From Parvularia atlantis (Eukaryota > Opisthokonta > Rotosphaerida), in assembly GCA_943704415.1 (NCBI GenBank), contig CALSCO010002193.1, forward strand, positions 1 to 18,781: 18,781 nucleotides of DNA, given 5' to 3'. A model generated the notes under the pieces. It was not told where the DNA came from. It ran no database searches and saw nothing but the letters and a program-made list of their open reading frames with translations. The position numbers and the translations under genes were made by a program. Shown here one piece after another: positions 8,035 to 16,900 of this stretch; position 1 is the stretch's first letter, and each line of letters starts with the position of its first letter.

Positions 8035-8611
8035 ATGGGCGACGGCGGGCCGCGCGAGTACGTCAAGGTGCGCGCGCCGCCTTCGCGTGCATGTGTCGTG
8101 AGCGCGTGGTCTGCAACGTGCGGCCGTGCTGCGCCTGCGCGGTGGGCGAAACGCGCGATCACCAATCGGGCTGACGTGGCGGCGATGGCACCCGAACCGC
8201 ACAGCTCATCTCGTACGACAACTTTGTGTTCATCGTCGACAAGAAGGTCGCGATGCAGTCGGGCACGATCCGCACGATGCTCAGCGGCTCCGGTGCGCGC
8301 CCGCCGCCGTCCGCCGCGAGCGCGCGATCGCCCAACCGTCGCCCGGTCGCGCGCAGGGCAGTTCACCGAGTCGCTCAACAACGAGATCACCTTCCGTAAC
8401 ATCAGGTGCGGCGCATCGCATGTGCGCCGTTGTGCAGCGACCCAACGCGTCCGCGCGCAGCTCGCCCATCCTCGAAAAGGTGTGCCAGTACCTCTACTAC
8501 CACCACCGCTACTCGGCCCCGACCTCGACCGAGCGCGACATCCCCGAGTTCCCGATCGAGCCCGAGTACGCGTTGGAGCTGCTCATGACGGCCAACTTCC
8601 TGGACTTGTGA
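8035..8611 (+). CDS. ELOC: Elongin C
   Basis: Exons 8035-8067, 8205-8292, 8357-8405 and 8461-8611, 106 aa, close to the usual 112 of animals. Elongin C is a Skp1/BTB-fold adaptor that links BC-box proteins to cullin ubiquitin ligases and also works with Elongin A on RNA polymerase II. Recognisable blocks are REYVK joined to [51 protein letters not shown], and the hallmark C-terminus [20 protein letters not shown] followed by LDL. Introns 2 and 3 split Gly and Ser codons, and the joins agree with the family. Intron 1 (8068-8204, 137 nt) is the longest in the window. The start is the first ATG, 68 bp from the SRRM1 start on the other strand. The animal protein ends FLDC; this one ends FLDL. Confidence 0.97.
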
Positions 8612-8733
8612 GGCGCTCTGTGGGGCAGGGGGGAAGCTGGTCGATGCGGTCTGCATTGCACATGCGCAGAGGTTCACTCGCCTCAAAAAAAAAAAAAAGG
8701 TGGACTGTGTAGAAGCGCTGCAGCAAGCGGCGG
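8612..8733. other. convergent intergenic gap with A14 tract
   Basis: 122 bp between the Elongin C stop and the membrane-protein stop. It contains an uninterrupted A14 run (8685-8698), which is T14 for the opposite transcript. No canonical AATAAA is visible. Confidence 0.7.
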
Positions 8734-10504
8734 TCACTGCTGCTGCATGGGCGCGCCCGTCGTCGGGTCGTACTTGACCTGCGCCTGCGCCGCGCGGACG
8801 TCGTGTCAGATGTGCCGCGATCAAGGGGCATGTGCATGTGCATGCGCACCGGGTACTGATACGGCGGCGGGGCTGCCGATGCCGCGCCGCCCAGGTCGCC
8901 GGCCTGCACGGCGTAAGTGGGCGCGCCGCCGTACGCGTAGACGGGCTGTGATGCAGCGCGGCCGGTTCAGCGCACAGGCGCGCCCCTCCCAGTGGCATTT
9001 TCGCACCTGCTGGCGAAGCAGCGGCGCGTTGTCGTCCGCGTGCTGCGCCTCGTGATCGCCGCCGTCGTGGTCGCCGCCGCCGTGGTCGCCGCGCATGGAC
9101 AGACGCGCCGCGAGGGCCATGCACAGGCACAGGCCCACGCCCAGGCCCGCGTACAGGCCCACGTACGACCACCTGCCGCGCCGTCAGCGCCCGCCCCGCT
9201 CGCGCGCACGCGCATGAGGCAGCCACGCACGCGTAGCCATAGGTGCGGAAGTCGCCCGCGTAGACGATTGCGCTCGAGATGGGCGCGCCGGTCACGGGCG
9301 CCTCGATGACAAAGTAGTACGACGAGTCGTCGCGCGCGAGCGACTTGAAGCAGTCGAGCGTGTTGCACACGTACGTGGCGTAAGACGTGTCGTACGAGCG
9401 CGCGTTGACGCGCAGCTCGGCCGCGCCGGTTGTGCCCTGCGGGCAGTTGGCGTTGGCGTAGTTGTAGAGGAAGTAGTAATCGTCTGTGACGTAGAGTGTC
9501 CACGAGCCGGTCGACGTGCCATTGTAGTACGTCGCGAGCTTCTCGCCGTAGTAGTTGAGGTTGCCGTACGCGCGGTAGTTGTCGAAGCGGTCTGCGCAGC
9601 GCGCGCGAGCCACCGTCAGCCTCACGCCGATCGGTCAAGCGAGCGCGCACGCACACTGGCTGCGGATGACCCAGAGCTCGATCGAGCACGAGTAGCCGGC
9701 CGAGATGTCGAGCGACGTCGTGACCGTCACGGACGAGTCGTAGAACAGCTCCACGCGCGCGTAGTCGTCGATGTTGCCGTACGACGGCGTGAGGCCGATG
9801 TTGTAGTTGAACGTGCGCGTGGCCGTGAGCGGCGGCCGCGACGGCAGCGAGTAGATCGTCGGCAGCTGCGCGTCCGAGCGCGGCACAAACTCGACGCCGC
9901 TAATGAAGCCTGCGCGCGTTGTCGGTCAGCCGTCCGGCCGCCGTGGCAGAAAAAAAAAAAGTAAAGGCAGAGTCGTGGAAAGTTACCGGGCGTGCCAAAG
10001 TAGTCGAGCGTCTGCATGCCCGTGGTCACGCTGCGGTAGTACCAGCCAGGCCAGGGGATGAGCGTGGCGCAGAGGACGATCGTGACGGTGAAGAGAACGC
10101 ACGTGCACAGGACCTGCTCGTGCGCGCCGGTTGCGTCAACAAAACGCGACGCGGAACGTGCGCGAAAGGCACACGCGCGGGCGGGCGGGGCCGCACCGCG
10201 ACGTTGCGCTTGCGCGCGGGCTTTTGCTGCGTCACGACGACGGCCTGCGGCACCTGCACAACCTGCGCCGTCTGGTACGTCACGCCGTTCGAGTACACGG
10301 CCGTCGTCGCCGTCGTCGTCGGCTGAGTCACGTAGACAGTCTGCGGCTGCTGCTGCTGCTGCCGGCGCCGGCTTCGCGTCGCGTCGCGTCGCGTAGCATG
10401 GTGCGCGTCAGCTGCTGCCCAGCGCACTCGGCAGGCGGCGCGACGCACCCGGCGGCCGCGCCGACGGCAACGCCCACGGCGAGAGCGGTCGCCGGGCGCA
10501 CCAT
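8734..10504 (-). CDS. two-pass membrane protein with Tyr-rich ectodomain, family unknown
   Basis: Exons 10358-10197, 10113-9987, 9909-9655, 9591-9231, 9172-9007, 8945-8850 and 8784-8734 give about 405 residues. The start is unresolved: the Gln frame has no ATG, so a first exon is needed. An ATG at 10504 followed at once by a GTGCGC donor keeps the frame. Topology by eye: a Gln/Thr/Val-rich N-terminus ending in PARKRN; membrane segment 1 (VLCTCVLFTVTIVLCATLIP, about 56-75); an ectodomain of about 225 residues rich in Tyr, Ser and Thr with four cysteines and an NGT glycosylation sequon; membrane segment 2 (WSYVGLYAGLGVGLCLCMAL, about 304-325); and a tail with His/Gly/Asp repeats and Pro/Tyr motifs (APPPYQYP). 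The layout suggests a plasma-membrane or endomembrane surface protein. No family is recognised. The 77-nt intron at 9986-9910 carries a T11 polypyrimidine tract. Confidence 0.72.
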
Positions 10505-10566
10505 ATGTAGTGACTGCGCTTGTGTACTGAAAATACACCGTGACGTACGTCATCGCGATCAGCGCG
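10505..10566. promoter_or_regulatory. short divergent promoter with palindrome TGACGTACGTCA
   Basis: About 62 bp separate the probable membrane-protein ATG (10504) from the RINT1 ATG (10567). A perfect 12-bp palindrome, TGACGTACGTCA, lies at 10541-10552. It contains two inverted TGACGT bZIP half-sites, 15 bp upstream of RINT1. ATG 10553 on the minus strand overlaps it and is an alternative, less likely start for the membrane protein. Confidence 0.5.
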
Positions 10567-13165
10567 ATGTCGGAGCTCTCCAAGCTGCGCGCCGACGCGC
10601 CACGACGCCTCGAGGACGCGCTGCGCGAGCGCGCGCGGCTGGCGGCGCGGCTGGTGGAGCTCGACGCGACGCGCGTGGCCGATCACCGGGCGGCGATGCG
10701 CGACGCGCGGGCCGCGGTCGGCGAGCTCGCGGCGATGGCGGAACGGCAGCGGACGCTGCGGCACGACGCCGAGACGCTCGCGCAGGCCCTGGCTGCGCCC
10801 GCGATGGCGCGGCTGACCGAGCTGGCGCAGCAGCTGTGGCAGCTGGAGGTGCGTGCGCGCAATCGCGAGGCGAATGCTGAGCAGAGGGGCGCCGAGCAGG
10901 ACGCGCACGACCACTGCCGCCGCGTGATCGAGGTCGCCACGGTCGCGTGCGTGCCGCGGGACAGGCGCAGCGCGCTGACTGATCGCGCGACCGCGGTGCG
11001 TGCGTGCGCAGCAAGGGCATCGTCGACGACCCCGCCGCGCCCGGAGCGCTCAACCAGTATCTGCGACTGCTGCAGATGCGCAAAGAGGCCGCGGCCTCGC
11101 CCTTCCCGACGCTGAGCGGTGCGGTGCGGGACAGGGTGCGCCACGACGCGCGTGCTCATTACTCGTCGCACCAGAGACGATCACCGAGCGCGCCGCTGTC
11201 GCCCAGGCCGCACTCCACAAGCAGCTGGCCAAGCGCGTCGCTTCCGTTCTCGCGGCTCGTCATGCTGACACGCGCACGCACGCACGCACGCACGCACAGG
11301 CGCCTGCTCATCGCCGCCGAGGGGCTCAAGTGGCCGCAGCCCAAGATCGCACTACCCGAGAAATACTTCCCCGCGGACAAGCTGGACGCGTTCCGGCGCG
11401 CCTTCAGCGACATGATCACGCTGCAGCACCCGTGCGAGGAACGGCGCACACGCAATCCGGCCTGACACCCGCGCACACCCAGGCAGCAGCTGCTGCGCGA
11501 GGCGAGCGCCGAGTCAGCGCTGCTCCTGCGCATCGACGCCATCAGCACACTCGTACAGCCCATCGAGCGGCGCTTCCGCTTCCACTTTGAGGGCGACCGG
11601 CCCACGAACCGGCCCGACAAGGTGCGCACGCATGCTTGCACGCGCGCAACGCATGCAGCCGTCCGCCAACGGCGCCTGCGCCCCCGCAGCCCGAGTGGTA
11701 CTTAACGCATGTGCTCAACCTCGTCCGCGACCACTCCATCTTTCTGTGCACGGACGTGCAGGCGCTGCTGAACGAGTGCGACCTGAGCGCGCTCGATGCG
11801 CGGGTGCGTCTGCGTGCGGAGCTGCGTGCTCGCGCGGGACCACTGAGCGTGGGGCCCGCGCAGCTGCTGTTTGTGCGCGAGCTCGTGGACATGGTCGCCG
11901 TCAAGCTCGGCCGCGACGTCGCGCGCATGCTTAAAGACCTCGAGCGCCAAGCGCGCGCGGTGGAGGCCAGCGCTACGCTCACGACCGAGCAAGTGCTGCT
12001 GGCGCACACCGTGCACGAGGCACGGCTCCTCCTTGTGCCGACCGCATCGCTGACGGTTGTACCACACTCAGGCGCTGCTGTTTGACCGCGAGCTGGCGGA
12101 CGTGTACGGCTACCTGCCCGAGCTGCCGGGCGCGGCCGAGCTCGTGCTGCAGAAGCCGGACGTCTTCGGCCAGTGGCTCAAGGTCGAGGCCAAGTGTGCG
12201 TCGCCTTCATCTTTTGCTGAGCGCACGCGCTCAGTCGCACCGGCCGCAGACGCGTCGCAGCTGCTGGAGGAGATCCTCAACTCTGGGCGTGCCTTTGCGC
12301 TGCACTACATGTGCGTTGGCGTGCATGCGCGACCGCTGTGCGTGACACGCGCGCGCGTGCACCGGCAGCGAGACGGGGGCGGGCGGCGACGTCAGCGGCA
12401 CCAAGCCGACCGAGTCGGTCGAGCGCCTGATCGACCTGCTGCAGGTGCTCTGTGGTACGGGCGCGCTGCTCAGACTCGCGCGGCTCGGGCCTGAGCGGGC
12501 GCGCACGCGTCAGACCGCATGCTCCTGCTCAAGCAGAACGCTCTCAAACTGCGCATGTTTGAGGCTATCCCGCTGCAGCTCGCGCAGACCTACACCGACA
12601 AGCTCGACGAAGCGGTGGTGGACAGCGCGCGGCACGTGACCGTGCAGGTGCGTGCCAGACACGGGCACGAGCACGCCGCTGAGCACGGCACGACGCCAGC
12701 GCCACGCCGTCGAGCTGTGCCACTACGTGAACTCGGCGCGGCGGCTGAGCAGTGTGCTGCGCGAGCGAGCCGAGCGCGTGCGTCGCTGTGGCAGCCATGT
12801 CGCCGTGTTGCTGACGCAGCGGGGTGTGCCGTGACGCAGATCGAGTTCCTTGAGCTGTGGCGCTTCAAGCTGTCGCAGGCGCCGAGCGAGGCGGCGGATG
12901 TGGAGCCTTCCGAGCGAGATGAGCGCGCCGCATACAAGCGGCTCGACGCGGCGCTGTGGGACGACGTCGTGCGCAACCTTGAGGTCGTCGACAGGCACGC
13001 GGTCGAGAAGCTCGTGGACGGCACGCTGCGCATGTTTACGGACGCCTGCAAGACGTACCGCCGCATGTACGCGTGTGCGCTGTCGACGTCGCAAGGTGTA
13101 CTGACGCGTTGCGTTCGCCCGCAGACGATACTGGGCCATCCCGCGCTCGCGCGCTAACCTGGCGT

Positions 13166-13207
<42 letters not shown>

Positions 13208-13913
13208 TGCACCCGGAGTGGCTCGAACCGCTCAGCGTGCTGCAGGGCCAGCTCAGGCTGCTCGAGCAGGAGCTGTCCGCGTCCATGTGCGCATGCGTGC
13301 GGCTCGCACGGCACTGCATCTGACGCTTGGCGAGCCGACGCAGCTTTGACGAGGTGTGGCGCGAGCTGTGCAAGCGCATCGACAGCTACATCTGGAGCTC
13401 TCTGCTGAGCGCGAACCGCTTCGACGTGCACAGCGCCAAGCAGGCACATCCCTGTCGCGCTGCACTGTGAGTGCTGACGCTGCTCGTCGCCGCAGCTACG
13501 CGTCGACATGCACTACCTGTTTGGTCTGTTCAAGCCGTACGCCGAGCGGCCGGAGAACCTGTTCAAGAGGCGCGGTGTGCTCGCGCGCACTCAGACAGGC
13601 TGGCTGATGCGCGCGGTGCAGCGCCAAGGAGGCGTGCATCCTCCTCACGCTGCCGCGCAAGTCGCGCAAGACCGCGGGCAGGCGCGACGTGATCACGGTC
13701 GACAGCGCGATCGAGATCCTGTTTGATTCCAACTGGTCCGAGGTGCGGCGGCGTGCGCGCGCGCTGCGTGCGGCTCTCACGCACGCGCTGCGGCAGACCG
13801 ACATCGAGACCGACCTGCTCAAGCCGCTTGGCATCACGCGCCTCTCGGTTGAGGAGGCGCGTTTCGTCCTCTCGCTGCACACAAACTGTCACCGCCAGCA
13901 CCAGCTGCAATGA
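10567..13913 (+). CDS. RINT1: RINT1/Tip20-family ER-Golgi tethering protein
   Basis: Nineteen exons: 10567-10848, 10900-10946, 11012-11118, 11175-11232, 11300-11431, 11483-11621, 11690-11803, 11864-12019, 12072-12195, 12250-12310, 12369-12454, 12514-12647, 12700-12777, 12840-13066, 13125-13286, 13344-13443, 13496-13569, 13622-13742 and 13797-13913. The sum is 772 aa, close to animal RINT1 (about 790). RINT1 joins ZW10 and NAG in the NRZ/Dsl1 complex that tethers Golgi-to-ER vesicles; in animals it also binds Rad50. The N-terminus is coiled coil. Family blocks are EWYLTHVLNLVRDH, ALLFDRELADVYGYLP, QWLKVEAKYASQLLEEIL, QLRVDMHYLFGLF, RPENLFK with AKEACILL, and a C-terminal RLSVEEARFVLSLHTN. A run of 13 Asp precedes VHPEWLEPL. 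Four introns are GC-AG (11233, 12020, 13444, 13570). The last intron (13743-13796, 54 nt) could be read through. Confidence 0.94.
11233..11299 (+). other. GC-AG intron, RINT1 intron 4
   Basis: Begins GCGCGT and ends GCACAG, with GCTGAC inside. It joins HKQLAK to RLLIAAEGLKWP in frame. No GT in exon 4 has the required phase. The repeated ACGC tract before the acceptor makes this the least certain of the RINT1 GC introns. Confidence 0.65.
12020..12071 (+). other. GC-AG intron, RINT1 intron 8
   Basis: Donor GAG|GCACGG, branch-like CGCTGAC, acceptor ACTCAG. It joins LAHTVHE to ALLFDREL, the conserved RINT1 stretch. A GT donor after LAHT would also keep the frame but would lose the VHE residues. 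Confidence 0.7.
13168..13206. repeat. (GAC)13 trinucleotide tract
   Basis: Thirteen perfect GAC units read as a poly-Asp run in RINT1 exon 15, between the conserved central and C-terminal parts of the protein. Confidence 0.95.
13444..13495 (+). other. GC-AG intron, RINT1 intron 16
   Basis: Donor CAG|GCACAT, branch-like GTGCTGAC, acceptor CCGCAG, 52 nt. It joins VHSAKQ to LRVDMHYLFGLF, which follows the RINT1 family closely. The only GT alternative would leave a 29-nt intron in the wrong phase. Confidence 0.9.
13570..13621 (+). other. GC-AG intron, RINT1 intron 17
   Basis: Donor AAGAG|GCGCGG, branch-like GGCTGAT, acceptor GTGCAG, 52 nt. It joins RPENLFK through a split Ser codon to AKEACILL, the most conserved RINT1 signature. 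GT donors nearby have the wrong phase. Confidence 0.92.
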
Positions 13914-13976
13914 CCCTGTGTACGCTGTTGTTTGTTGGCCGCAAAAGAAACTGAAAAAGAACAATGTTGGGCAAAA
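13914..13976. other. 63-bp convergent gap, RINT1 / CHD1L
   Basis: AT-richer than its surroundings, with A-rich stretches (AAAAGAAAC, AAAAAGAAC). It separates the two stop codons, so the 3' UTRs must overlap or be extremely short. Confidence 0.6.
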
Positions 13977-16900
13977 CTAGAGTGCGAGCTCGTACGCGCC
14001 CTCGGGCAGGCGATGGCGCGCGCGGATCGACGCGGCCACCCAGCGGACGCCGACGACGTGCGGCTTGTGGCCGGCACACTGCTCGGCCACGGCCCCGCAC
14101 AGGCGCTCGCGCGCGGCCGCATCGCCCTCGAGGCTCGCCGGGACGACGACGTGCGTGACGGCAAGCGATAGCGCCGTGGCGACGTCCGCGTCGTACGCGA
14201 CGAGCAGGCGCCGCACGTGGTCGTCGGCCGGCTCGGCCAGCCACGCCGTCACGCCCGTCAGCACGTTCATGTCGTCCAGCGCGGCCACCTGCGCGTGACC
14301 GTAAACAGCCGACTGGCGGCGGAACAGCGACGGCCGCACCGCGTCGTCGACCCGCGGCTTCTTGGCCGAGGCAGCAGCGGGCGACGCCGAGGACGCAGAC
14401 GGCTCGTCGGTCTCGGTGTCACTGCCGCTCACCGACCCGTCGGATGCACCGTTGCCGTCTGTGCCAGCACGCACTGAGCGGACCGGCTGTGGGTAAGCGC
14501 ACGGAGACGCACACTCGAGCGATGTGTTGAGGTCCGGGCGAAACGAGACGCGCTTGCGCTTCATGCCCGCCTCGGCTTGCCCGCTGTCGTCGCTTGGCAA
14601 CGACGGCGGCAGCGACTGCGTCAGGTCGCCTGACGACGCCGTCGTCTGCAGCCGCGGCGAGTAGTAGTAGACGAGCGTGCGGATGTCGTGCGCGGCGAGG
14701 GACTTTTGCAGGCTGCGCTCGGTGCGGTACCAGTTGAACTGCGGCGAGCGCTGCCCTACACGGTGTGTGTGTGAGTGCGTGCGCGCGCACTGCGAGCCGG
14801 CGCGGCGCACCGATGCGCGGCAAGTGCACGGACGCGCCCAGCTCGAGCGCCTTGCACGCGATCAGCACCAGCGCCTGCTCCAGCTCCGGCAGCAACACGG
14901 GCGACAGTCGTCCGTCGCGGTCGCGCTGCTGCGCCACGACATTGGCCACGTACAGCCCTGCACGCACGGTCAGCTGCGATGCACGCTCGCGGGAACACGC
15001 GCGTGCAGACCGTTACTGCCGCGCACGGCCTCGAGGTGTACGTCGCCGAGCGCGAGGTCGTCCATCTCGCCCGCCATCTCGTACTGCCGGCCGATGTCCG
15101 CGTCCAGCCGGTCCAGCGCGGCAAACACGCCGCCGCGCCCCCACCGCCCGCTGTTGTCGACGCAGTTGACGACGATCGCGGGCTCGTCCGGCGTCGCGCG
15201 CTTGGGCCGCGTCACGTCGCCGTCGACGTACTGCAGGTCCCGGTTGCCGCGATCGCTGTCGTCGTCCTCTCCTTCGTCGCTGTCGTCGCCCTTGCGCCGC
15301 AGCAGTGCCGTCCGCTGCCGCGCGTGCTCAGCAGCCGCCATGTGCGACACTGCACGCGTGCGCGCACCACTTCGGCCGTGTACACGAGCTTGGACGACGC
15401 GTAGCCCGCCTCGTGCCAGCGCTCGCGCCGCTTCTGCTCCTGCACCGCGTGGCATCAGTCTCGTCGAATGCACGGCGGCACGGCGCACCTTGCGTCGCTG
15501 CAGCTCCTCGCGGCGACGCTCGCGCTCGCGCGCCGCGTCCTCGGCGAGCTCCTCCATCTCGGCCTCGGTCAGCGCAGTCTTGTGGCGCGTGACGCGTGGC
15601 TGCGGATCATGGTGAGGCAGCTGCCAGCCGTCGGCGCGCTTTCGCATCGCACCGTGGCCGGCGAAGCGCTGGCAGCCGCGGGCTTGGTCTGCGCGAGCAA
15701 GCGCCTGAGCGCGGCCTCGTCGGCGTCCTCGCTGCGGCGCGGCTTGGCGGTCTTGGCATAGTCGAAGCCCTGACGAGGTGCACCAGCGTCAGCAAGCAGC
15801 AAGACCGTGCGCGTGTGCGTGCCTGGAACATGTAGATCGACTCGTGGTTGAGCGTCGACGCCGGGTCGGCCGACGGCGCGTGCCGATTGGTAACGACGCC
15901 GCCCGCCATCGTGACCCGCGCGGTCGGGTCGCTGCCGCGTGGCGTCGATCAGGACGCACGGCACCACGCCACGCCGTGGCAGCGCCGCACCTGGGCCCGT
16001 CGTCGTCGTCGTCGGCCGCAGCAGCGTCTGCGGCTGCGCTGCCGCCTTGTATACCGGCGTCAGCGTCGTCCGCGCCCTCGTCGTGCTCGGGCGGGTTGAG
16101 CAGCCGCTCAAGGTCGATCTTGTCGTCCTGCACCGCGTGTCACGAGCGATTGACGCACTGCCAGCGCGCACCTGCTGCCTCGCCGCCGCCGCCGCCTCGC
16201 CCTCGTCCAGCTCCAGCTTGCCCATGCCGAAGCGCAGGATCTTGACGAGCTCCTCGGCCGTCTGCGGCGCGGCCGCGGCGGTGACGGCCCCGGCCGAGCT
16301 GCCCTGCTCGTTCATAACGGCCTTGGCGCGCGCGTGCACTGAGCAGGCGTGCTGGTGGCCGCACAAGCGACGTGCACCGCACACCTCAGACAGACGCAGC
16401 TTGCGGTTCGCGCGGCGCATGATGATCTCCTCGACCGAGTCGCGGCAGAGCAGGCGCACGATCGTGACTTTCTTCGTCTGGCCAATGCGGTGCACGCGCG
16501 CCGACGCCTGCAGATCGGCCTGGTGTGCGACCGGGCGTGGTCAGCGCACTTGACGAGCACCGCGCTGCGAGCTCGTGCCTGAGGGTTGAAGTCCGAGTCG
16601 AAGAAGACGACCGTGTCGGCCGCGGTCAGGTTGAGCCCCACGCCGCCCGCGCGTGTCGACAGCAGGAAGACGAACGAATCGGGGTCCTGCGTGAATTGCT
16701 GCACGGCGACGTAGCGCTCCTGGCCGCGCACGGAGCCGTCGAGGCGCTCGTAGGCGTAGCCGCGGAAGTGCAGATAGTCTGCGCGCACACACACAAGGCA
16801 GGCATTGGCGGTGCGCGCCACAACGGTGAACGCGCACCCTGGATGATGTCGAGCATGCGCGTCATCTGCGAGAAGACGAGGACGCGGTGGCCCGTGCGCT

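Noticed and set aside
8685-8698. A14 run as a retrogene poly-A tail
   Set aside because: No target-site duplication or processed gene is next to it. Elongin C, just upstream, still has introns. A simple tract in a convergent gap is the better explanation.
8402-9625. 407-residue minus-strand frame
   Set aside because: Only 9591-9231 is a real exon of the membrane protein. The rest reads through introns, the gap and the antisense of Elongin C.
11276-11298. ACGC tandem repeat as a functional element
   Set aside because: It lies wholly inside RINT1 intron 4, just before the acceptor. It is a short microsatellite with nothing else to support a role.
12005-12071. GT donor after LAHT for RINT1 intron 8
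   Set aside because: It keeps the frame but removes Val-His-Glu. The GC donor yields a sequence closer to the RINT1 pattern. The alternative cannot be fully excluded without RNA data.
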